From Hyparrhenia diplandra (taxonomy: Eukaryota; Streptophyta; Magnoliopsida; Poales; Poaceae): a stretch of 64,000 nucleotides of DNA. This document shows positions 1 through 11,679 of the stretch, one piece after another. Each line of letters begins with the position of its first letter. Positions within the stretch are counted from its first letter, which is position 1. Location of the stretch: assembly GCA_015847255.1 (NCBI GenBank), contig JADLZK010008803.1, forward strand, positions 682,001-746,000, read 5' to 3'. The translations under genes and the position numbers were made by a program. The notes under the pieces were generated by a model that was not told the DNA's origin, ran no database searches, and saw only the letters and a program-made list of their open reading frames with translations.

Positions 1-2192
1 GCATGTATGAGAGGGGTGTGCGGTCGGTTGAGGCGGTTTGCTAGGCAGGAGGTAGGAGGCCTCGGGGAGGGCTAGGCCACGGTTTGTGAGACCCTGTGGT
101 GGTGGGTGCTCCGCCGAAAGTGGATGTTGATCCTCGCTTTGGGAGTTTTGAGTTTGACATGAGGAGTGCTCCACGCTTTGTTGTGTGTGTGGCGAGCATT
201 TTTGGGAAGAAGGGTCGTGGGATGTTTGCTTTTGCCTAACGCCTATCTTGGGCAAGATGGTCAACACGGTATTCTTCCAAGTTTACTAACCCGGTGTTGT
301 GCCATTTGCCCATCCCATGTTTTTTTTAATGATGCAGGTGACTAAGTCTTGGGTTCCCAAGTTTATGCTTGTTAACCCTTCGGGATCAAGACTTGGGTTT
401 CTTTGTCCTCTCATGTGTAGGTATGAGGACATGGGGTGGAGAACACATGCTTGGTGGAACTTGATTCTTTGTCGTGGTGTGATCAAGACTTGATGGTTGT
501 CTACACCACTTTGATGGCCTCAAGAGGCATGTGCCTTATTGTGACACCTACACACAGTCTGTGAGCTATCATATACACTCATGCCTTGTACATTCATGTT
601 TCTCTACTTGTGGTATGAGATAGTTGTTCATTTGCTCACTTGTATATTTTTGGCACATTTTGGTTGCTTGTGTATATACCATGGTAGGCTAGCCATCTTA
701 TTCATGATAGCTTTGTGTTATCTTGTGTATTATATGCCATGCTAGCCTTTGTGCCCTTTTGTTTCCTAGTTTTGTTTTTTGCGAGGTGTCTTTGGTTGAG
801 GGGAGTTGGGGAATTTGCTATCCTTTTTGAGGGTAATTTTGTAGTTGATGTACAGTTGTAGTGTTAGGTTTGTTTTGCTTTGTGCATCATCTTGTATCAT
901 ATTGCATTCATCATGTACACTATTGCACTTTGAGCTTTTTATTTATATTGATCACAATGAGACTATGCTCGTTTTAGTGTAACAATTACATGTTGGTGCT
1001 TATAGCTTGTGCTCTTTACGCTTAATTGATATATGTTATGAGCAAAGCTGTTTTTCATGTGAACTTGCTTAACAACGATGAATCTTGCAAAATGTTCACC
1101 ATTGAGATAGTTCCTAGCTTGTTTAAGTTGTTGAGATCCTTTGTGCTTATCATGTATGCTAGGTGACTATGTCTCATTCATCGAAGTTATACACTTGCTT
1201 AGATGACCACATGCTTTTATACGCTAAAAGTCACGAAATCTAAGCTAAGTGTATGGAAAAAGATCGAGATGGGTCCATCTTGTCCCACATCAAGTCTTGG
1301 GGCTGGCTTTGCTCATTGCACTTGAGTTGAACTCGAGCTTGGTAGTGTTTGACCCGGACCATTGTCTTAAGCTTCGATTGCTCACATGCATAGGCTTGAC
1401 ATGGTTGATTAGTAAAGGTGACGGTTGTGGATAACCACTGCGCAACATGCTTTGTCCAATGCTTGTAAATTTTTTGCAACTCGATAACTTTACATTTTGA
1501 CAAGTGTTGGCTCTGTTTTTGCATGATGTATAAACGTTGCTTGGGGTAGTTTACTTGATATACATGTGTAGCACTTGGTAGATTTCCAGCTTACTTGTGC
1601 TATGTGCTATTCTTTGTGGTGGACGCCTTTTCTGAAATGCTTAAAACTGAATCAAAGTGCTAAGCCATATTTCATATCTCTTGATCAGTTTGAGCACCGT
1701 GTTAAGCACTTGATTTTGTTGTCATGACACTACCTAGAGCATCTTCTCATTTGGATTGCTATAAACTTGAAGCTCCCTCATTGCATTTTCATGCATTTCA
1801 TAGCTTGATTAGTGCATTTGCCAACAAGGGGGAGAAAGATACAAAGACAGTGATTGCATTTGTCCAGGGGGAGTAGCACTTTGAGCTAGATGTGTTGAGC
1901 CTTTTGCCTCTGTCTTGAGGGTCTAGCTGTTTGTGTGTGAAAGTAATTGGTTTGGAGGCTGTGCTAGTGGTGTTGAGCCCTGTTCTACCTCTTCTTGAGG
2001 ACTATTTGTTTGTTTAGCTTGGTTGTGTCGAGCCTTTTGCCCATGTCTTTGGGAACCAAGTTTTTGCTCCATGTTTGCTATCCGGTGATTTTGTCTTAGC
2101 TTACGTCTAGCTTTTGTTCACTTGGATGTGCTATCTTCTACCTTCTTACGTCTTTGTGTTGAATGTTGACAATGCACTCATCAAGGGGAGAT
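1..2192 (+). mobile_element. Internal remnant of an LTR retrotransposon (Copia/SIRE-like)
   Basis: T-rich DNA without a long open frame. Around 330-400 a short frame contains SWVPK-type residues, which resemble the linker region of grass Copia/SIRE-type polyproteins. Several purine tracts of the kind found near retrotransposon 3' ends occur (1827-1835, 1866-1872), and a polypurine tract AAGGGGAGAT lies at 2183-2192 directly before a TG that starts the LTR. No protease, integrase, reverse transcriptase or RNase H motif is readable, so this is a non-autonomous or decayed element. Its 5' part lies outside the window. The family name is inferred from general structure only. Confidence 0.5.
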
Positions 2193-2649
2193 TGCGAACA
2201 CATGGTTGATTTAGGTCACATGTGTTTAGTTTTGTGATTGAGTGATTGTCAGCGGTCAACATTTTAATTCTATTTTTCTTTTATTCTTTATGCTTCGGCT
2301 ATGTTCACCGGCACACGTGGAGTGTGTCGAAGACGTATCTCTTGGTTAGGTGTTGTGCGGGTGTGGAGCTCGGAGATGGTAAACACGGCGAGGTGAAGGG
2401 GCCAAGGAGGGGACGTCTTGGGGGCCGACGGACCGAGGAGGTGAAGGGACGGGGCGTGAGGCTTGGGCCAGGGGACCGGATCGCCGGGTGGCTAGCCATG
2501 GTGGTGACATCCGGGACATCGGCGGATGCAAGAGGGCGTGGCGGGACCGTGTCGATCGGGTCAAGGCGGCGGCGTGCGGGCGGAGGCGGGGGAGCTCGGA
2601 TGACTTGGCGATTTCGAGGCGGTCAAGGCGGGCGATGACACGTGTCGAG

Positions 2650-2785
2650 GAGGTTTGGTGGTTTGTTCTCAAAACCATCGGGCGCGGGTTTCGTGGTTTG
2701 GGCCTCAAAACCATGGGTGCGGGTTTGGTGGTTTGAGCCTCAAAACCATCGGCGGGTTTTCACGGGTTTGGGCCTCAAAACCCGG
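2650..2785 (+). repeat. Short GC-rich tandem repeat in the LTR
   Basis: About four degenerate copies of a 40-50 bp unit built around GGTTTGGGCCTCAAAACC. It sits some 200-300 bp upstream of the LTR TATA box, where LTR enhancers often lie; an enhancer role is inference. Confidence 0.7.
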
Positions 2786-2974
2786 GGCGTTCGGTGGGAC
2801 GAAGGGGCGGCGCGTGGCGGCATCACGGGAGATTGCGCGGAGCAAAGGCTGCAGGATGAGGGGCGCGGTGGCCGTCGGATCAAAAATTAACCCGAGTCCG
2901 GACCAAAATAGCCCTAGGGTTAATGGTTTGGCTCATATGTATCGAAGAAGGGCAAAATAGGGATGAAAAATAAG

Positions 2975-2983
2975 GTATATATA
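2975..2983 (+). promoter_or_regulatory. TATA box of the LTR promoter
   Basis: TATATATAG followed about 30 bp later by a pyrimidine-rich stretch (3000-3020) suited to a transcription start. It lies inside the LTR in the correct (+) orientation. Confidence 0.5.
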
Positions 2984-4508
2984 GAGGATGGCGTCATCCT
3001 CCCCTCTTTGCCTCTCTCATTTTCGTTTTTATTTTCCCCAAAATTTTTAGGGTTCTTGTTTAGAGGTCCAAGAACAAATTTTGTGTGGATTTGTCTTTGT
3101 GATTTTCGTTCGTAGGAAGAGTGGCCCTTAGTGGCTCATGCCCTCTGGGATTTTTCATATGGAGCTGTGATTTTTCTTGTCCATCTGTGCTGTGTTCTTG
3201 TTCCCGTCCCCTCTTTTGCTCTTGCTCGAATTTCGTCGATTCACGATTTTACAGTGCGTCGTTTGCGATGATCTCCTAGGCACAGCCTGTTGTATCCGTC
3301 GTGAATCGTTGTGCCAAGTTTGAGTGGATGGGGTCTTGTTTTCTGTGAGTTACTTGAATTTTCGGATCTGGGAGGCCTCTTGTTCTCTGGCAAGAATGAG
3401 CCTGGCGGCGGCGCTAACAGGTGGGGTGTCCTGGCATCACGGTGGCTATCCTGAGCAGCGATTGCCCTGCAGTGTTCTCGCTCATCGATTTTAGCTGGAA
3501 GGCAATTTCTCTTGTTCGATTTTGTCTCTTTGTTTGTGTTGAGCAGATCGACGCCGGTCGCTCCTTATCGTCGAGCAGAGAGCGAGCCCGTCAGGCAACC
3601 AGCAGCAGCCTATCAGAGTTGGTCGGCAAGGCAGGCGTTCGTGGGGATTCGGTCACATCAGGACTGCTGCAGCTCGTCAGCTTCCTCTCTGCAGTTTACT
3701 CGAACGCACAGCAGGATTGATCGGCAAGTTCTATTATTATGCATCCATGAATTAGTATTTCTGACAATCATTACCTAATCATGGGAGCATTAATCTATAT
3801 TGCTTTGGTAGAGTAGTTTTTCACGACATGCATATATTCTTGCTTGCCATTCTGTGATTAGTCTCTGCAGGTTCAAAGTTGAGGCATGCTGTCCAGCGAG
3901 ATTTTCAGCTTGCGTTCATTCTCTTTCAGCTAGGAGTGCAGGCACAAGCTTTGACCTTGGGCAAGTTTCATTTGTGCAGCTTGTTCGTGATTTGCCCTTC
4001 TAAATCTTGATTTGTCTTTTCAAGCTACAGGGCTGTCCTTTGATCACTTATTCATTCTCTTTCTCCAGCTTGTGCTAGTTGTTTTGTTTTTCATGTGTGT
4101 TGGCAGAAACTGATATCCAGCAGCAGCTTGAGCCTTTATTCATGTGAAGTCAACCAAATGCTAAGCTAGCTTGTCCGAGATTTGTTTTGCAAATTCTTTT
4201 GACACGTCACTTTCAAGCTACAGGATAAATCATTGCATATTCAAAAGCTTGAGTGCCGTGTGTTGGATTTGGATTTTCTCTCCTGCTTTTTAATCAACGG
4301 TTTATTCATTCGAGCTCGATTTGAGATTCGGTTTTGCGTTTGACTCTTTGAGCCCATCAACCGCGTTTGATATCTTGCTACCGGTTAGCGCGTGTATCAC
4401 TCGTATCTTTTGTGAGTTCTTTTGAGGTTGGGGGTTGAGCCGATGACCCAAAATTGAAAAGGAAAATCGAGGCTCCCATTCACCCCCTCCGGTCGCCGTT
4501 GGTCCTTC

Positions 4509-5310
4509 AAAACCAACTTACGTGTGTAAACTACGGAAACTCAATTAAGGCCTTTGGATGGGCATCCGATGGATGGAGATGGAGGTGGGTCTCTCAGAGT
4601 TAGCAGCGAGTCAGCCCAGACCGCCGATGCCTGCTTTGATTCTTGAATTGCAGTTCGTTCGTGGAGGAGATCCACGTGCGACGCGTCTCTCCGCCGGCCA
4701 TCAGGCGAGTAAACTGGTCATCATGATCTTGCCTGCGCTCCCGATGTGTGTGTACGAGTATCTTGCTAGCTTAGCTAGGAGGACCGTGATAGCAAGATGT
4801 ACGATGGATGAAAGTAGCATGGATGAGTACGTGCTAACTACAGTATGTACAGTTTGTTCGTCACGGAGAGCGGAGCCTCGGCGGTCGGTGCCTTGGAGAC
4901 CGGCGCACCCGCTGCCGCCATGGAGTCTCAGGTCGTCGTTGTTCTCATCTATGCAGTTGAACTGGATCAGCGGCGGCACGGCGGACTGGAACGGTGGCGG
5001 CGCGGCGGGAATGGAGGCAGGTGCTCGCCGCGGACTCCGGTCTCCAGGACGCGGCGGCAGCCTCGCGCGGCCGCAGAAGGAGATCGTGACTACGATGCAA
5101 CCGGCACAGAGGGGTGTCAGGGGATGTTTTGCAAAAATTGAGATTAAGTTGGGATGAGTGCACTCCAGCGGCTTTGATTGCCCATCCAGCGGCTTTAAAC
5201 GTGGAGGGGTTTAATTGCTAAACTAGCCCACCTCCATCTCAATCCATCGGATGCCCATCTAGCAGCTTTGATTGAGAGTTTCCGTAGTTTTGCATCTGAA
5301 GTTGGTTTCC
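4509..5310. mobile_element. Small MULE-like element (possible Pack-MULE)
   Basis: Terminal inverted repeats of about 80 bp: 4509-4592 (AAACCAACTT, then ACTACGGAAACTC, then GATGGGCATCCGATGGAT) match the reverse complement of 5226-5310. The long TIRs and the GC-rich, gene-like interior (about 4850-5100) fit a Mutator-like non-autonomous element that captured a gene piece. On the minus strand the interior can be read without stops for about 80 codons (proline/alanine rich, then containing QFNCIDENNDD), but I do not recognise the source. No 9-bp target duplication is visible because the left end touches the retrotransposon LTR directly. Confidence 0.6.
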
Positions 5311-5688
5311 AAAGCATAATCGTTCGATCTGTCTATTGCTATTACTGAAGAAGAATGGACATAGAGTATGTTTGTATTGTATTACTATTTACTACTACTC
5401 ATGCAAAATAATAGGACACATCTGTAAAAATTCTATAAACGCTACCATTGTCTACGTACTCACCAAAAAGTTGGTGCTAGCCTGTACTCTTTGCAAGAGC
5501 ATAATTCTAGAAGGTGTCAATTTTGTGAAATAACTGTGCTATTATATATATTACAGGGCTGATTGGCTGAAGGACAGTGAGATCAGCGATCTTGAATTAT
5601 TCATGAGTTTCAAGTTATGGAAATGTATGGAAGATGAGCAAGCTTCAACTGTCGCAGCATGAACGACGAGTCAAACCATCGAGCATAT

Positions 5689-5805
5689 TTTTTTTTGAAA
5701 CTTAAATGGGGGTTGGGGCCCCACCATTTTCATTTAAACACTCGAGCCCGAGCAAAACGCTAGGGGCACGATGGAAAGAGTTTACACGCGTGAAGGAGTA
5801 CAGGT
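5689..5805 (-). mobile_element. 5'-truncated LINE 3' end
   Basis: A 117-bp insertion beginning with a T-run (poly-A tail on the minus strand), flanked by GCATAT direct repeats (5683-5688 and 5806-5811). The third cassette copy (47305-47320) has the uninterrupted site. The minus-strand end, a GGGGCCCCAACCCCCATTT-type sequence followed by the A-tail, resembles ends of grass L1-type LINEs. Confidence 0.65.
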
Positions 5806-5811
5806 GCATAT

Positions 5812-6185
5812 GATACTGGCCATGGGGCACGTATTTGTGGACTGGGCACCACCAGGTGGGGGAGGTTGCAGTTGCCCTGTGCTCAGTCGTCTTCATCTAC
5901 TTGCAATCCTCTACCAAAACAGTGCCAATCTAGCTGCAACAAAATCTCTATGACGGCGACTATTTGCAGTCCCTTGCAGAAGTCTACGGTCTATATTAGC
6001 AATTTCAACATTGCTCTGCAGGTGATCCTTCCCATTCGTAGCAATTCGTGCCATTCTTCCATGAACTGGTGAGCTAGGCCACCTGTCATGGGAGAGCTCA
6101 ATGATGAGCTGGAGCAAGGATCTCTTCAACTTGGTGTGCATGAGATGGCAAGATAGACTAAGGAGGCAAGAATAACAAGAGCAGG
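5812..6185 (-). pseudogene. N-terminal fragment of an LRR receptor-like protein
   Basis: On the minus strand the order signal-peptide-like stretch, then LRRNT region, can be followed through several frameshifts: remnants of the family's LLQF/ELS..GG..SS motif, then of the WEGITC motif. No LRR repeats follow. Equivalent fragments occur in the two other cassette copies (33940-34290 and 47320-47640), so the fragment was already cut down before the cassette was duplicated. It is not expected to make a protein. Confidence 0.6.
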
Positions 6186-6200
6186 ACTAAATGGTGGCAT

Positions 6201-7490
6201 GGGTAACCACTCAGTACACTTCCTTTATAGAAGCTTCTGGCCAAAGCCAGAGCCATGCTAAACACATCCTTAATTTTTTGTATTGGCTTCTTCAAGGCTT
6301 CATTTAAATTTAACACAGGGGCTAAAAATTGATTGAGCTGGGGCAGCATTGTTCCTATCAAAATCAATGTTGGCTAAAATCTCTATCATCTCTTAGGCGG
6401 TTAAGCCACCTATCTTTGATTTTTTCCTCGTGTGTTTGTACTGTTATTTTAAGAGAGAAGTTATTTCTTACCATGAAATTGTTACGCCTAGATATCTTTG
6501 ACCATCGAACTATCAAAATCAGACAATTTTGTTCATGAGATTGGTTTCAAATTTAGACATTGGTCAGCGATCTTGAACTTATCAACTTGACTTATCAGCC
6601 ATAGTACAGTGTTTTTCTCACACCAAAACAGAATCGAACGGTTTATCAACCACAGAAACAACGAGCTGAACAACCAGTACCAATTCTTTTTTCTAAAAAT
6701 ATAATCTATGCACTGGTTTTCTATTTAGAGCTATTTTGGATCTAATATTTGTTCCTTTTGCTAGTGTTTTATTGTTCATATAGTCTGCTTGTATAAATTG
6801 CGCACCAGTTGGAGGACAGGCAGGTCGCTACTGAAAGGTGGGAACTATCCGGGCCAGCCTGTTACCTGTGGTTGGTCTACTGGTGTCAGTCACATTTGGT
6901 CTGATACGCGGAGGAGTAACGCCAGCCGTCTCATCTGGGGCTGAACATTTTTTTTTGACAACTGGGGGCTGAAACAAAAAGAAAAGAAAGTATGGGGCCG
7001 TTGAATTTGCTGCTGAACTGCATACTTGCTCTCCTGGCAGTATTACAGGATTTTCAACGTCTCCTGTGTTTTCCAATCCTAAACTCTTCTTTGATAAGAA
7101 AAAAATAGGCATCTTAAATTTGGAGATGATGATATGCACATGAACAGGCAGATTTGTTAAAAATATATAAAAGGATACATAGTGCATTTTACGTTGTCAT
7201 AAAAATTGTGTTGCAAACTCGTTATGTAAAAAACAAAAAGTATCTTGCAGTAGAAGATAAAAGTTCTTGGAACCTGAAATTTATCATTTGCATATATACA
7301 GCAAGCAAAATTATTGAGTACCAACTAAATACAGTACATAAGTAGTAGGGCCTCTTGAGAACAAGCTATTGATATAGAAGGTGAGAAGCCATTTATTAGA
7401 GAAGGTGGCCAGGCATGGGTATGAACCTGTGCCTCGCTGTTTCTTAACTTTGCTGAGTTCAACTCAACCTGTTCCAAATACACGAGGTAG
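6201..7490. other. Intergenic DNA, no gene seen
   Basis: AT-rich and without a convincing coding frame. 6676-6780 is repeated at 48429-48534 in the same orientation. At 6940-6980 a T-run with GACAACT sits between two copies of CTGGGGCTGAA, which looks like another very short LINE insertion. 7370-7490 matches, inverted, the 3' flank of the receptor at 49057-51250. Confidence 0.5.
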
Positions 7491-7496
7491 CACGAA

Positions 7497-9676
7497 TTAC
7501 GACTGAAAGCAGCAGTGAAATGTGGAGAGAACTAACTGTTCGTATAGCACTCCTAGTCCAAAGAACACGGCAAAGGCGACGGTGAAAATGATCTTCTCGC
7601 TGCAGTCTCTTGTGATCATAATGGATGTCGGAGCTGCTTCTATAGGATTACACTGATGAGTAAGCATAGAGCCACAGAGCTTTGGATTGCCATCAAAACT
7701 AGAATTTGGAAATGTACTTAGTTGTCCTTCTGTTGGAACAGGCCCTTCCAGGTCATTGTTAGAGACGTTGAACATGGAAAGGAAGTGCAGATTCTTCAGA
7801 GCCGCTGGGATCTCACCGGTTAGAAGATTGCTGGATAAATCTAGAAACTGCAGGTTCGTGAGGTTACAGAGAGAATGTGGGATTTCTCCATCCAATCTGT
7901 TGAAGCTTACGTTGAGTGTATTGAGCGCTTCTAACTGACCAATGTCTCCAGGGATCCTCCCAGTGAAGTTATTGTTACTCAAGTCCAGCACTTTAGGGAA
8001 GGCACTAACCTGACGGTATGGATGCGAAATACTGATATAAATAGGCATGGCCAAAGAACTTGGATCCAAATGAGCTGCAGGCTTGATTGATTTAAGCATT
8101 GTCATATCCAATAGTTCTGTTGGAAGCTTCCCAGAAAGGCTGTTATTTGATAGGTCCAGATATAAGAGACGGTTTAGGTCCTTGATCCAGCTTGGTATTT
8201 GTCCTTTCAATCGATTGTGGCTCAGAATTAATACCTCCAGGTTTTTGAGTTTTGAAACCCATGTTGGTATCTCCCCTGTTAATGAGGAGTGATGTATTCC
8301 AAGAGCTTGCAGATTTCCAAAACCATCCATGGTTTCGTCCTGTGGCATGGCTTCACGCATGAAATTCTTGCCCACGAGCAAGGTCCTGATACTACTGGAT
8401 CTCTTTAAGATCTGAAATGCCTTTGTGATGTTTGTGAAGTTGTTGTAATAAAGTGATAGGAAGGTGAGGGACTTGAGGTTGAGTATCCTTGGAGAGAGCT
8501 CACCATGGAAATTGTTTCCAGATACTCGCAGCGCCATCAACTTTGTGCAGGAGTAGATGCTTTCTGGAATCGTACCGGTGAAGTTGTTTGCTGCAACATC
8601 TAATCGTTTCAGATTTTTGCAGCGTTGCAAAGTTGACACTGCCGAGCTCTCCACCAAACTTGTTGTTCTTGATGTTAATGTTTGTGAGGCTTGTACAGTT
8701 GCACAGACTCTGTGGCAGCTCCCCTGACATCTGGTTGTAGTCCAAAAAGAGCTCCTCCAATCTCCTGAGCTGACCTATGGATTCTGGAACCTTGCCAGTG
8801 AAATTGTTCTCTCCAAGGTCTAGAGCAACCAAACGAGTGAGCTTGGCCACATGTTCACCATCAAGTGTTCCTCGTAGCCCAGCGTTGCGAAAGGAGAGGC
8901 GCTCCAGCAGGGGAGGTAGATTTGAAGAGTTCACCCGGGATAGTCCCGGATAGGTTGTTATGACCAATCCTGAGCACCCTGAGCATGGAGCAATTGCCAA
9001 GCGCAGGCGGGATGGCGCCACTGAACTTGTTGTACTGGAGGTCGAGCACAGCAAGGGAGGGTGGTGGTGATGCAACAAGGCAGAAAGAAGACGGCACCTG
9101 CCCACTAAAGCTGTTGTTGCTGGCGTTGAGCGCCACCAGATTTGGCGTCATCTTCCATGAGCTCGATGGGAACTCTCCGGTGAACATGTTGCTGGAGATG
9201 TTCAGCGTCTGCAGCGGCAGCGGCCTGCCGTGGGTGGCCGACGAAGATGATGCTGGCAGCTCGCCTAGCTCTCCGCTGAGGAGGTTGAAGCTGACGTCGA
9301 CGACAACAACTCTGCTGCCGGCGGACACGAGCCGCTCGAGTGGCAGGCCACCGGACAGCGAGTTGTGGGAGAGGTTGAGGCGCCGCAGTCCGGTGAGGTC
9401 ACCAAGGGCCGGCGAGATATGCCCTTCGATGCCTCTGTTGGCCAGCGAGACCTCGACGACCGTCCCGTTCGTGTCGCAGGTGATGCCGTCCCATGAACAG
9501 CAGTCATCTGCCGTGCCGTCGTTGCGCCACGACACGGCAAGGCCGCTGTCCCTCGTCAGGCCGGCGAGAAACTGCTGGAGGGGGCCTTTCTCCCTCTCCA
9601 CGCATGGTTTGCTGGCGTGAGAGAACAGGGAGAGCGAGAGCAGCAGCATGGCGAGAATGAGGCCAGAGGATGCCAT
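7497..9676 (-). pseudogene. LRR receptor-like protein, kinase-less (PSY1R/RLP2-3 related), two frameshifts
   Basis: Predicted extracellular peptide or pathogen receptor. From the ATG at 9676: signal peptide (LLLSLSLFSHAS), LRRNT with CCSWDGITCD, about 20 plant-type LRRs (LxLSxNxLTGEIP), a short non-LRR island before the last LRRs (around AAHLDPSSLAMPIYI), a C-terminal cap (NPKLCGS) and one transmembrane segment (IIFTVAFAVFFGLGVLYEQ). There is no kinase domain. Two one-base insertions break the frame: a C/G run at about 8909-8913 and an A/T run at about 8613-8617; reading continues correctly in the next frame each time, as shown by its inverted near-copy at 49057-51250. Both lesions are in homopolymers, so sequencing error cannot be excluded. 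A 17-bp insertion at the stop gives a different C-terminal tail from that copy. Confidence 0.85.
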
Positions 9677-10379
9677 GGCCACCAACCTTCTGCTTTCTGT
9701 GCGTGATGAGAATATATAGGCCAGATAGAGTGCTCCCACTACTAGTGGTCATCTAGGAGTAGTCGAGACTTAGTAATTTCCACTGGGACGGGGTCATCGC
9801 ATGACCGGAATCAGTAGGTCGTCTTTCATTGAAAAGAATTAATCGTCAGTTATTGTCCAGGACTGGTATCCATTCTTGTTCACGCAGTGTGTGTACAGCA
9901 TGAACTGGATGTGGGGCGCTTCAGATTTAAGGCCTGGCAGCCCGCTGTGGCACGGCACTGGCACGGGCACGGGCACGGCACGGCAAGTTAGCACTTATGT
10001 TTCTGATCCGAAGGACATATAGCCATGGTGGTGGTGGTACCATCATTGCAGCAAACAGTAAGATATTCTTGCTTTGAAATATGCTTCAATTCCTGTAATT
10101 TCACTTCAACATTAGTATTTGTTTTCAGGTGAGGTCCAGGCCGGGTGTTGGCCACTCTCAGCATGAGTATACTATGTTGGTCGATGTCGGTTATTGCTTC
10201 TGGTCGTGGTGGCTAATCTCTCGCAAAAGGATCGCCAAAGAGTTTCCACTCTATGACACTTCTCGTCGATCAGCTGGCTACTATGGAAGCTAGAAGAGAA
10301 ATTCAAGGACGTTCTACAACAGAAGCAGTGGACCAGACGAGGTATTCAGTCTCAGTCCAAGAGGCAAAGTTTGTGCCGA
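9677..10379. other. Upstream region of the receptor at 7497-9676
   Basis: A TATATA box lies at 9712-9717 (minus strand), only about 36 bp before the ATG. 9720-9950 matches, inverted, the region upstream of the receptor at 49057, so the duplication included the promoter. 9950-9985 is a short GGCACG-type repeat. Nothing else was recognised. Confidence 0.55.
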
Positions 10380-11480
10380 ATGGATTGCAAATAGAAACAA
10401 TTTAATAGGTTCACAAAATAATAGGTGTCTTTGCAACTTTGCAACTTTACATTGTACAAATAATGATTATATAAAAAGAATATTATCAATAGATAAAATT
10501 ATTATATAAAGAATAATGATTATTAGTCACATCTCGAAGATGTGTGTCTTTACAACATTGCATTGCACAAATATGCACTTTGATGTATGCATGATCTAAT
10601 ATAATAAATTGCTCTTACCATTATTTTTTATTCTTAATGTTCTTGAGGAATAGTGAGACCAATGTCATGAAGATTAAATGTTGTTTAAATACTATAATCT
10701 TACTTGTACTATGTCTATGTTAATGGTTAAGGTCATGTGAATGAATGACTTCAACAAATATTGTCATTAGGGGGAGTATTTACATGATATTGATCGTCAT
10801 TCACAAGACTAAGTCTCAAATAATACCTAGAATAAGGTGTTATTCTAAATGGCGACTTCTAGCTTCTGTTGAAGGCTCTATGATGACACTAGTTATAAAA
10901 AGTAAGCTTATTATTTATGTATAATTTTATCTCATTGGTTCTAGAAGTAACATGATGTTAAGATTATGAAATGATCTCTGCCATGCATGCAATATACTTT
11001 GTTAAGTCTATATGCAAATGTTTCTTGTAGAAAGTGTTTGGCATAGCGGGACAATTCTGCAAGGTTTAGGGGAGATCTTCCTAGAAGATTAACCCTTGAT
11101 CAGAATTTGATCAGAATTTCAGAGAATTCAAATGATATCCACAATTTGTCATGAAGACATATGTTGTACTCTTTTTCCTGTAGTTTTTCATGTAAGATTT
11201 TTAATGAGGCAATAATTTGCAAATGCTTTGTATTTTTACCATTGGTTTTTTTGAAGTTTTAACGAGACATGTATTTATGATGGTATTTGTCTAAAGTGGA
11301 GTGCTATGAAATTCTTCAATTGGAGGATTAAATAGGCTCATAGCCTTACCTCATATGCCCTAAAGCCTATATCTATATAAAGAGACTACATGTGTATGAG
11401 TGTATCTATAATTCTATAATGATGAGTGAAGAGATGACTCTCCCTCATATATGTGTCTCCCATGTGTTCTTTTTAGAATC
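10380..11480 (+). mobile_element. Probable Copia retrotransposon remnant with short 3' LTR
   Basis: AT-rich DNA with polypurine-like tracts AGGGGGAG (10770-10777) and AAGTGGAG before TGCTATGAAATTC (about 11301), followed by a TATATAAAG box at 11374-11382 and a CT-rich end near 11450. This is the usual order at the 3' end of a small Copia element with an LTR of about 180 bp. No pol domains are readable, and the upstream LTR was not found, so this is a tentative call. Confidence 0.35.
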
Positions 11481-11679
11481 GGACAAGAAAAAGGAAAACG
11501 CATGGCGACGATCCGTGAATTCTTAACGAGGTATGTCACATGGAAATGAGGCGAATCTGCACTCCACAAGATTTTCAGCTCAATATGATTTATCTCAGGC
11601 CACATCCAGCGTTCAGACTTTCTTAAGATGATGGGCCAACCCCGTATCAAAATGGCCCATTCACCTCCCTCCCACTCCC

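Larger units (their letters stand above)
2193..4509 (+). mobile_element. 3' LTR of the retrotransposon
   Basis: Starts with TGCGAACACATGG right after the polypurine tract and ends with GGTCCTTCA; the end is preceded by a CACCCCCTCCGGTCGCC stretch, typical of the end of grass SIRE-like LTRs. It contains a TATA box (2975-2983) and a GC-rich tandem-repeat region upstream of it. The length of about 2.3 kb is long for an LTR but acceptable. The matching 5' LTR is outside the window, so the ends and the target duplication cannot be confirmed here. Confidence 0.5.
5331..6200. repeat. Cassette repeat, copy 1 (also at 33600-34360 and 47040-47690)
   Basis: Shares long matches with the two other places, for example the stretch around TTACAGGGCTGATTGGCTGA and the receptor remnant that follows. 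All three lie in the same orientation. It interleaves 3'-flank-type DNA with an N-terminal receptor fragment. Copy 1 alone contains the LINE piece at 5689-5805. Confidence 0.75.

Noticed and set aside
8985..9620. 211-codon open frame opposite the receptor
   Set aside because: It is the antisense shadow of the LRR gene; the same shadow is seen in the other receptors.
9940..9990. CRISPR-like or regulatory array in the GGCACG repeats
   Set aside because: Simple GC microsatellite without spacers, and the genome is eukaryotic.
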